DNA from: Bacteroidota bacterium
Lineage (GTDB): Bacteria; Bacteroidota; Bacteroidia; Bacteroidales; UBA932
Length of the DNA stretch: 8,433 nucleotides
Assembly: GCA_009778375.1 (NCBI GenBank)
Contig: WRJW01000174.1
Span: forward strand, 1-8,433
Direction: 5' to 3'
The first letter of the stretch is position 1; the number at the start of each line of letters is the position of its first letter. Made by a program: the position numbers and the translations under genes. Below, piece by piece: positions 1-7,447 of the stretch. Below the pieces are notes generated by a model. The model was given only the letters and a program-made list of their open reading frames with translations, searched no databases and had not been told where the DNA came from.

Positions 1-1124
1 ACGTCGTTCCATTTGACAATACCTATTCCGTAGGGAATCAAAGCGACTACCGCCCCAATAAAGGCCACCGCCGTTTCGCTGATGTTATGCAGGTAGTCTT
101 TGGTGGCCCACATAAACAAGACCCCCACAAAAATAGCGATGGCCTTGTATTCGTTTCTGCTCATTTTACCAAGTTTATTCAACTCCTCTTTAAGCAATTG
201 CATTCCTCCTTCGATTTGGGGCAACCGTTCCTCTTTTTTGATGGGGAAAATGATCTTAGTGCCTACAAACCATCCAATCAACACAATAACCAAACAGAGC
301 GGAAAAGCGACCGAAAACCACTCGCGGTAGCTGATAGAGGCCCCCGCACCCATAATCAGGGAGACCGCCAACAGGTTGGCCCCCGAACCGGTCATAAAGG
401 CGCTGGCGCCGATGTTAATTTGGAAAAGATTCTGCAACACAATATTGCGGCCAAAATTGTTTTTATTGTTCCCTCCGGTAGCCCCGTAAATGGCTGCCAC
501 CACCATGAAAATAGGCAAAAGGACAGCCGCTTTGGCCGTGGTAGCCGAAATAAAGGCCGACAGCACTACATTGATGACGATAAAACTAAAGATGATTTGG
601 GCCGCATTTTTGCCGAAGTGAACCACAAACCAGAGGGCAAACCGTTTGGCTACTTTGGTTTTAACCAGCATACTGGCCAATACAAACGACAAAATATTGA
701 GCCACATGACGGGGTGCCCCAATTGGGCATAAGCGGTCTTTTCTGTGGTAATACCGGTCAAAACAATGCCCAAAATAACAAACAGCGAAGTCAGGTAATT
801 GGGGATCGATTCGGTAATCCACAAAATTACCGAAGCCACAAAAATAGCCAGCATGGCGTAATTAATCCGGCTAAATCCTGCATCTCCCAAATCTTTAAAG
901 CGTTTGGCAGCATCTCCGTCAAGCAAATCGGTGTTGATGTGGTTGAGAAAGGGAATATCTACCACCCAATAGAGGAGGATAAAGGCCAACAAAGCCAAAG
1001 GGCCTCCGGCTAATGCCATCCACCTTTCAAAACCGCTTTTGGGCCGGACAGAGAGTTGCTCTATCCGGTAGTTATTCATATCCAAAGGATCAAACGACTT
1101 CATTTTGCGCAAATTATTCGCCAT
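1..1124 (-). CDS. DASS/SLC13-family anion:sodium symporter, 3'-truncated by the window edge
   Basis: Inner-membrane secondary transporter of the divalent anion:Na+ symporter family, whose known substrates are sulfate, phosphate and di- or tricarboxylates. From ATG at 1124, 374 codons are visible with no stop; the C-terminal part lies beyond position 1. Several hydrophobic helices are evident (about residues 37-56, 88-103, 108-125, 141-154, 176-213, 270-292, 327-340, 351-370). Family landmarks are WITESIPNYLTSLF (102-115), SATTAKAAVLLPI (193-205, the first SNT-type ion/substrate motif) and GSGANLLAV (246-254). The Asn of the usual SNT is Ala here. The soluble charged stretch 296-325 is typical of the midpoint linker. 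The gene starts 25 bp after the CYTH stop, so it is probably the last or a late gene of a five-gene unit. An alternative start is Met8 (1103). The family is secure; the substrate cannot be read from the sequence. Confidence 0.9.
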   Translation of the reverse strand, partial: MANNLRKMKSFDPLDMNNYRIEQLSVRPKSGFERWMALAGGPLALLAFILLYWVVDIPFLNHINTDLLDGDAAKRFKDLGDAGFSRINYAMLAIFVASVILWITESIPNYLTSLFVILGIVLTGITTEKTAYAQLGHPVMWLNILSFVLASMLVKTKVAKRFALWFVVHFGKNAAQIIFSFIVINVVLSAFISATTAKAAVLLPIFMVVAAIYGATGGNNKNNFGRNIVLQNLFQINIGASAFMTGSGANLLAVSLIMGAGASISYREWFSVAFPLCLVIVLIGWFVGTKIIFPIKKEERLPQIEGGMQLLKEELNKLGKMSRNEYKAIAIFVGVLFMWATKDYLHNISETAVAFIGAVVALIPYGIGIVKWND

Positions 1125-1149
1125 TTCCGGCAAGGGAGCCGGGTTAAAC

Positions 1150-1620
1150 TTACCACTTAGCGTAGGGATGTTTCATCAACATCGAATTGTAATACTTAAC
1201 CTCGCCGGTAACCTCAGCGCCCAACCATTCGGGCCGGTCAAAGGACTCCTCCTCCGATTGCAATTCGATTTCGGCTACAATCAGTCCCTGGTTTTCGCCG
1301 TAAAACTCATCCACTTCCCAGGTATGACCTCCTTTTTTAACCTGATATCGGGTTTTGTCGATCACTCCGGGTTCGGCTAACTGCATCAAATCCATTACCT
1401 CCTGGGCCGAAATCTCTTTTTCCCACTCAAAACGGCTGGCTCCGCTTAAGTTGCCAATCCCTTTAATGGTGATGTAGCCTTTATCGCCTTTGACCCTAAT
1501 CCGCACGGTACGCTCCGGAACCGAGGATAAATATCCCTGAGTAATTCGGGTTTGCTTAAATGATTCGGCTTTAAAGGCCTCGCTCTGTACCAAGAATTTT
1601 TTTTCGATTTCCTGTGCCAT
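1150..1620 (-). CDS. CYTH-domain triphosphate tunnel metalloenzyme (likely triphosphatase)
   Basis: Soluble cytoplasmic protein of 156 residues, the usual length of short bacterial CYTH proteins. It begins with the hallmark ExExK motif (E4-I-E6-K-K8, in EIEKKFLV). Other charged residues expected to line the tunnel follow: R40 and R42 in RTVRIRVKG, K53 in YITIKG, E65/E67/E69 in RFEWEKEI, K89 and R91 in KTRY, E102/D104 in WEVDEF, and E117/E119 in VAEIEL. The overall pattern, including EVTGEVKYYN near the C-terminus, closely recalls the Nitrosomonas europaea enzyme NeuTTM, an inorganic tripolyphosphatase. Other members are CyaB-type adenylate cyclases and thiamine triphosphatases, so tripolyphosphatase is the favoured but unproven activity. 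It lies 6 bp after the 212-residue gene and 25 bp before the DASS transporter, so it is almost certainly cotranscribed with both. Confidence 0.9.
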   Translation of the reverse strand: MAQEIEKKFLVQSEAFKAESFKQTRITQGYLSSVPERTVRIRVKGDKGYITIKGIGNLSGASRFEWEKEISAQEVMDLMQLAEPGVIDKTRYQVKKGGHTWEVDEFYGENQGLIVAEIELQSEEESFDRPEWLGAEVTGEVKYYNSMLMKHPYAKW

Positions 1621-1626
1621 ATTGTC

Positions 1627-2265
1627 TCAATTAGCCAGTGGTTTATCGATCATCCCAATCACCCGTTTAATGGCCTGAAGGTAGTTGATGTTTTCTACCC
1701 CTTCCAAACCGCATTCTAATACGGTTTTTTGGAGGTCTTCTACCTCAGTGGATTCAGAATTAATAGTAACTACTTTAGCTCCATTAATATACACATCTCC
1801 GGTTTCGCAAATCGTGCCGTTTACCATATAGCCGTAGCGCAATTTTTCTACCGTTACGGCTTGTAAATCGGGGTGATTTTTTACCATCGCCATAAACTCC
1901 GCTAAGGTATAACGCTCTTGGGTTAAATTCGGCAGGTTATCGACATTAAAGGCCGGAAAGACTTCGTGGTTCAATACCTGTGCGCTGATCGGAAATGCGC
2001 CTTTCATCAGGGGATTCCACTGTTCAAAGCCCTCCACCGTTTGGACGTAGGTTTTTATGTCCATTTTACCATCGCGTATCTTGGTGTTGTTTATGTCATT
2101 GGTGCGGCTTACAATGTAGGTTTCGACCGATTGCCGTTCCCATACCTTTTCAGGTACGGGAAGAGACAAGCGGGCCATCCGTTTGGCTTGCCCTTCAAAA
2201 GAGCGGCCAAAGGAACGGAACTCAAAACGGGGCTTGGAGATTTCTCCGATTTTTAATTCACTCAT
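1627..2265 (-). CDS. Conserved protein, probable divergent CYTH-like domain
   Basis: A 212-residue soluble protein without signal peptide or TM segment; I know no named function. Its layout parallels a CYTH domain. An N-terminal strand has RFEFR (13-17), where CYTH proteins have ExExK. A basic pair of strands, TKIRDGKMDIKTYV (61-74), resembles the RxRxxx...xxIK strands. It also has VEKLRYGY (139-146), ICETGDVYING (152-162) and TINSES (167-172), where CYTH proteins carry acidic strands. The C-terminal helix ENINYLQAIKRVIGM (191-205) resembles the usual YxxL end. The first catalytic Glu position is Arg (R13), so metal binding may be altered or lost. It starts 12 bp after the lipoprotein stop and ends 6 bp before the canonical CYTH gene, which suggests a paired or heteromeric role. 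The CYTH assignment is my inference from motif order; the gene itself is secure. Confidence 0.8.
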   Translation of the reverse strand: MSELKIGEISKPRFEFRSFGRSFEGQAKRMARLSLPVPEKVWERQSVETYIVSRTNDINNTKIRDGKMDIKTYVQTVEGFEQWNPLMKGAFPISAQVLNHEVFPAFNVDNLPNLTQERYTLAEFMAMVKNHPDLQAVTVEKLRYGYMVNGTICETGDVYINGAKVVTINSESTEVEDLQKTVLECGLEGVENINYLQAIKRVIGMIDKPLAN

Positions 2266-2277
2266 GTTCTTTAAAGG

Positions 2278-4653
2278 TTATGGCTGGGCCGTTAAATATC
2301 CGGGATTCAAAATCTCCGACGTTTTAGTCCCGTTTGGGGCTCCCGGCGTTGGCGCTGCGTATGCCCAGGTGCCGTCGGCCATACGGGAGTAAGTATCCGT
2401 GGTATTTTGGGAAACGTCACTCGTTACCTGCCAGGCAGGCAACGGGACATCGCCACGAATAAATACACTGACCGGATTTCCGGAGGGATCCACAATAGCC
2501 ACCTTCAAAATTTGACCCGAAGAAATGCCCGATCCAACCGTCCAGCCTGTATAGGCAGGATTGGTGTTTAATTCGGCGGGCGTATAACTGTTGAACAGGA
2601 ACAACCTATAGGCTCCGGCAGGAATCACATCCGTTACGGTTCCGCTCCATTCACTACCTCCGGCCGCGGAACCATTATTCCTTTGCAATTTTACGCCGGC
2701 CAAAGGAATATCTTCGGTTCCGGAGTTGTAGATTTCTACATATTTATTATTTCCACTAACCTCATTCAGTACCAACTTGCTGTAGTCGGGAGCTGCAGCG
2801 CCCTGTACCTCCGGCACCAATACCAATCCGGCGGCATTGGAACCATTCATCACATTGGGGGTAGGCGTAGTAAAGTAGAAAGGCCCGGTGCCATCGGGGA
2901 TGCGGGAGAAGGATTTGTCGCCAAAGTCGTAGGCGCCGGTATCTTCTGCCCGAATACATCGGTCAATCACATTTCCGTCAGGGTCTTTGAGGGTAATAAT
3001 TAATATTCTCGCTGCCGTCAGGCCGGTGGTAAAGGAGCCGGGGGCATTTCGGCCAATCAGACTGAACAATTTACCGGCTTCGATTACCTGAGTAGCGCTT
3101 CCTGTCCACGTAAGGTTCCCCTCTCCGGCAGGCAGGGTGCCTCCGTTGGAGCCGTTGGCGTTGTAAAAAATCTGACAACCTTCCAAGTTGATCTCATCGG
3201 AACCAGTATTTATCAATTCGTAAAACTTCTCGTTGTCGCTTCCTACACCGCTCACTTCGTTCAATTTGAGTTTGGTATAATCAGTTTGAGGCTCCTGAGT
3301 AATGGGTACCAATACCAATCCGGCGGCGTTGGAGCCATTCATCACATTGGGGGTAGGCGTAGTAAAGTAGAAAGGTCCAGTGCCGTCGGGAATGCGGGAG
3401 AAAGATTTGTCGGTAAAAGCATACTTTCCGGTATCCTCTGCACGAATACACTGGTCAAGGATGTTGCCGGCAGGGTCTTTGAGGGTAATAATCAGAATAC
3501 GGGCAGCCGTTAAGCCGGTGGTGAACGATCCGGGGGTATTTCGTCCAATCAGACAAAAGAGTTTGCCCGCCTCAATGATCTGCGTAGCGCTTCCTGTCCA
3601 CGTAAGGTTGCCCTCTCCGGTAGGCAACACGCCTCCGTTGGCTCCGTTTGCATTGTAATGAATGGTGCAACCAGCTAAATTGATAGGTGTGGAACCGGTA
3701 TTAATCAATTCGTAAAACTTGTCTTCGTCGTTGCCCGCTCCCGATACTTCATTGAATTTTAATCCGCTGTAGTCGATGATTTCGGCCGTCCAGGTAATCG
3801 AGCCGCTTTCGGTAGCCGTATTGCCTTTATTGTTGGCGGCCACAACCGTCCACTCCACAACCGTTCCATCGGGCTGATTGGGTATTGCGGCGACATATCC
3901 CCCGCCGGGTAAGACTGTGATGCTTAGCTCCATGGCAATATCCGTTTGGCTTGCTCCGTCTTTCTTCCATTTTAACACCACCGAAGTAATTTCATTTACG
4001 TCTGTCACTTTGGCCACAATGGTAACAGCGTCAGCGGGCGTAGGCCTGGTGTTGGAAACCATCACCTCATCTATGCGCAATCCTTTCTCCATGGCAGGCA
4101 TGGCGCCGCGTACCGACGGATGGTTAGGATCGGTCAGATTGGGCGCATCGGGACTTTGGGCGCTGATCTCCACAAAATACCACTTGCCTCCGTCAGGAAT
4201 ACGCATATGGTCCATCGATTCCAAGGGTTTTCCGTTTAAATCTTCGATTTTTTCGTAATAATCCACAATGTTTCCGGAGGGATCTAACAGCGTCAGGTTT
4301 ACATTGGCATTCCGCGACGAGAGTCCTGTGCTCATGCCCGGATAGGTGGTTTTAGCGCCTTTAATCAATTTGTAGCCGTGAGCCGGAACCATATCGTCGG
4401 CACGGCCCCTCCACGTTTCAGTTCCGCCGTAGTCTAAAGAAAAATCTTTAAGATTAATGGCAGCATTGGTCTTGTTAAAAAGTTCTACATATTTTTCGGT
4501 ATCCAACTGAGAAGGGCCGCCGGTACCGTTTATTTCGTTCAGGAATAAATTACCTTTGAGTTCGGAATTTTCGGGCTCTTCGTAGGGGTCGTTTTTAACA
4601 CAAGAGCTAAAAATCAGGGTTATAGCCGCAAGGGCAAGGATGGTCTTTTTCAT
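2278..4653 (-). CDS. Multi-domain lamin-tail (LTD) lipoprotein
   Basis: A 791-residue exported lipoprotein. The N-terminus has KK, a hydrophobic core and the lipobox FSSC, with lipidation at C18. The acidic VKNDPYEEPE after the Cys may act as a surface-export signal of the Bacteroidota type. It is followed by lamin-tail domain 1 (about 33-185, LFLNEING...KYVELFN), an Ig-like/Fn3-like domain (about 190-292, LRIDEVMVSNTRP), then three further LTDs at 295-458, 459-623 and 624-775. Each of these opens with (K/V)(F/L)NEVSG and a (F)YELINTG or VEIYNSG strand. LTDs 2 and 3 are about 84% identical by hand count. LTDs occur in secreted bacterial proteins and are generally thought to bind or anchor; no catalytic motif is visible. 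It sits 21 bp after the porin and 12 bp before the CYTH-like gene. It could be a surface ligand-binding partner of the porin; the ligand is unknown. Confidence 0.88.
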   Translation of the reverse strand: MKKTILALAAITLIFSSCVKNDPYEEPENSELKGNLFLNEINGTGGPSQLDTEKYVELFNKTNAAINLKDFSLDYGGTETWRGRADDMVPAHGYKLIKGAKTTYPGMSTGLSSRNANVNLTLLDPSGNIVDYYEKIEDLNGKPLESMDHMRIPDGGKWYFVEISAQSPDAPNLTDPNHPSVRGAMPAMEKGLRIDEVMVSNTRPTPADAVTIVAKVTDVNEITSVVLKWKKDGASQTDIAMELSITVLPGGGYVAAIPNQPDGTVVEWTVVAANNKGNTATESGSITWTAEIIDYSGLKFNEVSGAGNDEDKFYELINTGSTPINLAGCTIHYNANGANGGVLPTGEGNLTWTGSATQIIEAGKLFCLIGRNTPGSFTTGLTAARILIITLKDPAGNILDQCIRAEDTGKYAFTDKSFSRIPDGTGPFYFTTPTPNVMNGSNAAGLVLVPITQEPQTDYTKLKLNEVSGVGSDNEKFYELINTGSDEINLEGCQIFYNANGSNGGTLPAGEGNLTWTGSATQVIEAGKLFSLIGRNAPGSFTTGLTAARILIITLKDPDGNVIDRCIRAEDTGAYDFGDKSFSRIPDGTGPFYFTTPTPNVMNGSNAAGLVLVPEVQGAAAPDYSKLVLNEVSGNNKYVEIYNSGTEDIPLAGVKLQRNNGSAAGGSEWSGTVTDVIPAGAYRLFLFNSYTPAELNTNPAYTGWTVGSGISSGQILKVAIVDPSGNPVSVFIRGDVPLPAWQVTSDVSQNTTDTYSRMADGTWAYAAPTPGAPNGTKTSEILNPGYLTAQP
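2785..3771 (-). repeat. Tandem intragenic duplication encoding LTD 2 and LTD 3
   Basis: Two adjacent units inside the lipoprotein gene, 3280-3771 (164 codons) and 2785-3279 (165 codons), have a register of 492 bp. By hand alignment of 156 residues I count 25 differences, about 84% identity. At the DNA level the similarity is patchy. A 41-nt stretch is identical (2843-2883 and 3335-3375), and a 26-nt exact match occurs near the segment encoding LTWTGSAT, whereas other parts differ at many synonymous positions. LTD 4 and LTD 1 are far more diverged. Confidence 0.9.
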
Positions 4654-4674
4654 AATACAAAGAATGGGGGGTGG

Positions 4675-6114
4675 TTAAAAATCTATTTCAATACGAGCCT
4701 GAAGACTATTGAATCGCACGCCAAAATCGTTATAGGCCAATTTGGGGTTGGAAGTGTAGTCGCCGTTAATGTCTCGTCCAATAGCGGCTTTACCCTTGTT
4801 GTTGGCGTATTTGTCGTCTTTGGAGAGGGTATAGTTCAGCATCATTTTTACGTTGTTGTTGATGTGGTATACCACGCCAAAAGCGAGGTTTTGCCCCGAT
4901 CCGCCTTTGATATCCTGCGTATTAAGGTGGAGGTAGTCAAAACGGGCCATGAGCTCTATATCGCCCCACTCCCTGCCTCTGGAGGGTTGGGTAAATTCGC
5001 TTTGGGTAATGTCGTAGCGTTGTTTTCCGCCGAACAACAGACAGGAAGCCTGCACGTAGTAGCCCCAAAAATGTTTGGTATCCATATTTACCGTGGCTCC
5101 CTTGTAGTTTTTATTCATAACCGAAGAGTTGGTAATCCATTCGCCCACGATTCTTAATCCATCTTTGTATCCGGCCAACTCAAAACCCTGGAGAATGTCG
5201 TATTTAACCCCATAAAATTCGGTGGACAAAAACTTGGTGCGGTTAATGGCAGTTGTATTTCGGGTACTGAAGTAGTTGCCGTCGTAACCGCGTCCCACTA
5301 ACTTGTCGCCGTCAATGACGTTGTCGTCCGTCTTTTTGGCGTTGCGGTAGGAGGCATTGTAGCCTATATGCAGACCGTAATAGGGTTGGGAGCCCCAGGG
5401 CATCCAGACGATTTTTCCGGTGTAGTTGGCGCCCATACCTTTGCCCACTTTATTGTACTCTTCTACATTGTAACGCGTGTCGGCATTGTCGATCAATTGC
5501 CACGATACACCGGCAGAAGCGCGTAAAAAAGAGGATGGAAGCCAGTTTGCCTGCATTCCAATGTGGCGACCGGGGGCAAAGCAGGAGACCACCATGGCGC
5601 GCTCCATAAAGGTGGTATAGCGCGAAGTGGTCGTCTCTTCCATCGAAAAATCTTCTTTAAAATTTCCAAAAGAGAGTTCCACATTCCTGATTCCGTCAAA
5701 GCGGATAATCGCATCTTCCAACTCAAAAACGCCGTTGGAAAAATTCAAATCCACCTCGCCATACCAGTAGTGCGCGATTTGAGCCTTTACGGCCATGCGC
5801 ACCCGACGCATCGAAACGCCTCCGGGCATCGTCGGCTTTCCGTTAATGATCATGCCGTTCTTTAAATTGAAATAGGTGGCGGCGTCAAACTGGACACGGT
5901 TGTCCATCCAAAATTTGTACCCCTTTGCGGGATTTTCGAGTACCAGAATGCAGTTTTGCGCCTCCGTTCTGAGGGGAAAATGGTCCACTTTTACATTGTA
6001 CTGATTGAGGCGGACTTCCTGCTCTTCTTCTACCTGAGCAAGGGCCGAAGTCACACCTGCCGTACACAACAACAGCAAAAGGCAGATCCTAATGGTAATG
6101 GTCTGATTGTTCAT
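4675..6114 (-). CDS. OprO/OprP-type phosphate-selective porin family protein
   Basis: Outer-membrane beta-barrel of 479 residues. Residues 1-26 form a signal peptide (hydrophobic CLLLLL core, cleavage after ALA before Q27). The family signature is clear: SMRRVRMAVK (101-110), the strand WYGEVDLNFSNGVFELEDA (117-135), then GNFKEDFSMEE (150-160), TFMERAM (168-174) and PGRHIGMQ (181-188), which match the GQFKxPFSxEE ... FMER ... GRxIGxQ series of the family. Repeated amphipathic strands fill the rest. The chain ends in F after alternating hydrophobics (ARIEIDF), as outer-membrane barrels do for BAM recognition. Pseudomonas OprP and OprO transport phosphate and pyrophosphate, but Bacteroidota members are numerous and mostly of unknown specificity. 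It is the first gene of the compact unit and has a promoter-like box about 50 bp upstream. Confidence 0.9.
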   Translation of the reverse strand: MNNQTITIRICLLLLLCTAGVTSALAQVEEEQEVRLNQYNVKVDHFPLRTEAQNCILVLENPAKGYKFWMDNRVQFDAATYFNLKNGMIINGKPTMPGGVSMRRVRMAVKAQIAHYWYGEVDLNFSNGVFELEDAIIRFDGIRNVELSFGNFKEDFSMEETTTSRYTTFMERAMVVSCFAPGRHIGMQANWLPSSFLRASAGVSWQLIDNADTRYNVEEYNKVGKGMGANYTGKIVWMPWGSQPYYGLHIGYNASYRNAKKTDDNVIDGDKLVGRGYDGNYFSTRNTTAINRTKFLSTEFYGVKYDILQGFELAGYKDGLRIVGEWITNSSVMNKNYKGATVNMDTKHFWGYYVQASCLLFGGKQRYDITQSEFTQPSRGREWGDIELMARFDYLHLNTQDIKGGSGQNLAFGVVYHINNNVKMMLNYTLSKDDKYANNKGKAAIGRDINGDYTSNPKLAYNDFGVRFNSLQARIEIDF

Positions 6115-6161
6115 TGATTTTATAAATTAGATGATTAGTTATTCGTCGTTGGATGCACCGA

Positions 6162-6169
6162 CAAATATA
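6162..6169 (-). promoter_or_regulatory. Bacteroidota-type -7 box upstream of the porin operon
   Basis: Read on the minus strand the box is TATATTTG, a full match to the TAnnTTTG -7 consensus of Bacteroidota. The -33 region is weak: TTTT at 6190-6193 with a 20-bp spacer, lying inside the 3' end of the hydrolase gene. Initiation a few bases downstream would give a 5' leader of roughly 40-45 nt before the porin ATG at 6114. There are only 12 bp between this box and the hydrolase stop codon and no hairpin, so read-through from the hydrolase is also possible. Confidence 0.55.
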
Positions 6170-6181
6170 CAAAAAAAGATT

Positions 6182-7324
6182 TTAGGATAAAAACTGCGCC
6201 GCCTTTGTAAAAACCATAAGGAACGATTGAGTTACCACGCTGTTCAATCTTTGATTATGTGCCGGAAAGGGCACCTCGTGGCTGTAATCGAAGGGAAAAT
6301 CCATAATATCAACCTCAAAGCAACGATGGTTAAAAATCTTTCCAAAAGTATCACGGAGCGCATATCCCGGAACTATACAATCTTTCTTTAATCCAATTGT
6401 TTTAATTCTGTTTACCAACCAATTAAATGCATTTTCTCGATGTACGGCGTACTTTTCAATACCGCTCATGGCCAAAAAAGCCTGCCATCCATCTTTCAAT
6501 AAATGAATCTGTTGTTCCGGTATGTTGATCCGTTTTTTGAGTAGAACAGGATGGTTGAGCGTGTGATTTCTCAAAGAGGCAAAAGCCTGACTGTCCATGA
6601 TGGACCGGGAACAGCCATTGATGGTGTCAAAAGTAGAACCACCGCAAAAGAAAAACGCCCTGCTATCCCCAAATAACTCTAATGGATTGGATATTAATAA
6701 GGTTTCAGTCAATAACGCGCCTATTGAATAGGCAAAAAAATCAATATGGCAGTCATTTTCAAAGAGTTCCCAATCACCCGCTTTAATGGCAGAAACCAAT
6801 TTAACAATATCAAAATAGGTTTGAATACCCGACAGAGCAAAATATTCGGGATGATGATCCATTCTTACACTTAACGCTGCATTGGCAAACGAACTGTTTA
6901 CCATAGACGGAATAGTCGTTTTTCGAAAAATGGAATGCTGGTCCATCAATCTGGGAGCGTTCCATGTTTGAGGCGAACGGTTTATATGGTAAGCAATAGG
7001 AAACAGAATCACCGGTTTTTGGGTTTGCATCGCCAATTGATATGCCCATGGTAAATATTTGCCCCAGCTGCGTTCGTTTAGTCCATGAAGCAGCAGAATG
7101 GCTTCCGAAAACTTTTTCGTTTGACCTGGAGCAAAAATCGCATAACGAAAATGCTGATTTTCTTTCTCTCCGCTCTCAAGAGGGATGTCCTTATCGTCCA
7201 AACTAAAGCAAATGTCCGAAACAAAATCAAACGTATAGCAAAACATTCGCTCATCCAAGGCATAGCAGGAATTTTCCAGCGAAAATCTGTCCGACAGATA
7301 TGTTGACAAATCGTGTAACAGCAT
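6182..7324 (-). CDS. Alpha/beta hydrolase-like protein (resembles DUF6051 family)
   Basis: A 380-residue protein with no signal peptide, so probably cytoplasmic. Positions below count from Met at 7324. It shows an alpha/beta hydrolase core: the strand EAILLLHGLNERSW (74-87) with the oxyanion HG loop, then KPVILFPIAYHINRSP (103-118), and the nucleophile elbow FFAYSIGALL (196-205) with S200. A late DCIVPG acid strand (315-320) and SHEVPF (348-353) supply candidate Asp and His349. The elbow is A-Y-S-I-G rather than GxSxG. The HGLNERSW and FPIAYHxNRSP segments match what I recall of DUF6051 proteins of Bacteroidales; substrate unknown. An upstream in-frame ATG at 7357 would add MIVFLCRRKKN. I prefer 7324, which follows an A-rich tract and removes this unlikely extension. 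It is divergent from the LytTR gene and 67 bp upstream of the porin on the same strand. Confidence 0.82.
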   Translation of the reverse strand: MLLHDLSTYLSDRFSLENSCYALDERMFCYTFDFVSDICFSLDDKDIPLESGEKENQHFRYAIFAPGQTKKFSEAILLLHGLNERSWGKYLPWAYQLAMQTQKPVILFPIAYHINRSPQTWNAPRLMDQHSIFRKTTIPSMVNSSFANAALSVRMDHHPEYFALSGIQTYFDIVKLVSAIKAGDWELFENDCHIDFFAYSIGALLTETLLISNPLELFGDSRAFFFCGGSTFDTINGCSRSIMDSQAFASLRNHTLNHPVLLKKRINIPEQQIHLLKDGWQAFLAMSGIEKYAVHRENAFNWLVNRIKTIGLKKDCIVPGYALRDTFGKIFNHRCFEVDIMDFPFDYSHEVPFPAHNQRLNSVVTQSFLMVFTKAAQFLS

Positions 7325-7393
7325 GTTTTTTTTTCTACGACAAAGAAAAACAATCATTTTTACAATCTGCTGAAAATGTAGTGTATATCAGTA

Positions 7394-7447
7394 CTGTGGG
7401 GTGAATAACATTTGGCTTGGGGCGAATTATTTTTCTGTGGGGTGAAT
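7394..7447. promoter_or_regulatory. Three direct repeats TGGGGYGAAT, candidate LytTR operator
   Basis: Cores lie at 7397-7406 (TGGGGTGAAT), 7418-7427 (TGGGGCGAAT) and 7438-7447 (TGGGGTGAAT). The outer two are identical over 13 nt (CTGTGGGGTGAAT at 7394-7406 and 7435-7447). The spacing is 21 and 20 bp, about two helical turns each, so all three would face one side of the helix. LytTR-domain proteins such as AgrA and ComE bind direct repeats with about this centre-to-centre spacing. The repeats lie between the divergent LytTR and hydrolase genes, and the third falls between the -33 and -7 positions of the LytTR promoter. The repeats are seen directly; their binding by the LytTR protein is inferred. 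Confidence 0.6.

Noticed and set aside
87..1013. Long plus-strand open frame (308 codons)
   Set aside because: Its composition is rich in Gln, His, Asn and Lys with no recognisable domain, and the opposite strand encodes an unmistakable DASS transporter across the same bases.
2683..4258. Several plus-strand and alternative-frame open frames within the lipoprotein and porin genes
   Set aside because: They recur at the 492-bp repeat register and are by-products of the repeated LTD coding sequence; none has a recognisable domain.
6115..6181. Terminator between hydrolase and porin
   Set aside because: The 67-bp gap shows no stable hairpin followed by a T-run on the minus strand; the T-rich run there lies just upstream of the porin -7 box.
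7325..7357. Upstream ATG start of the hydrolase (adds MIVFLCRRKKN)
   Set aside because: Not excluded, but the extension is a poly-A/T tract translated as basic residues with no family resemblance; Met at 7324 is preferred.
7372..7380. Minus-strand TACATTTT as a -7 box for the hydrolase
   Set aside because: It lacks the final G of TAnnTTTG and has no convincing -33 box. TTTCTTTG at about 7336-7343 is an equally imperfect competitor, so no hydrolase promoter was called.
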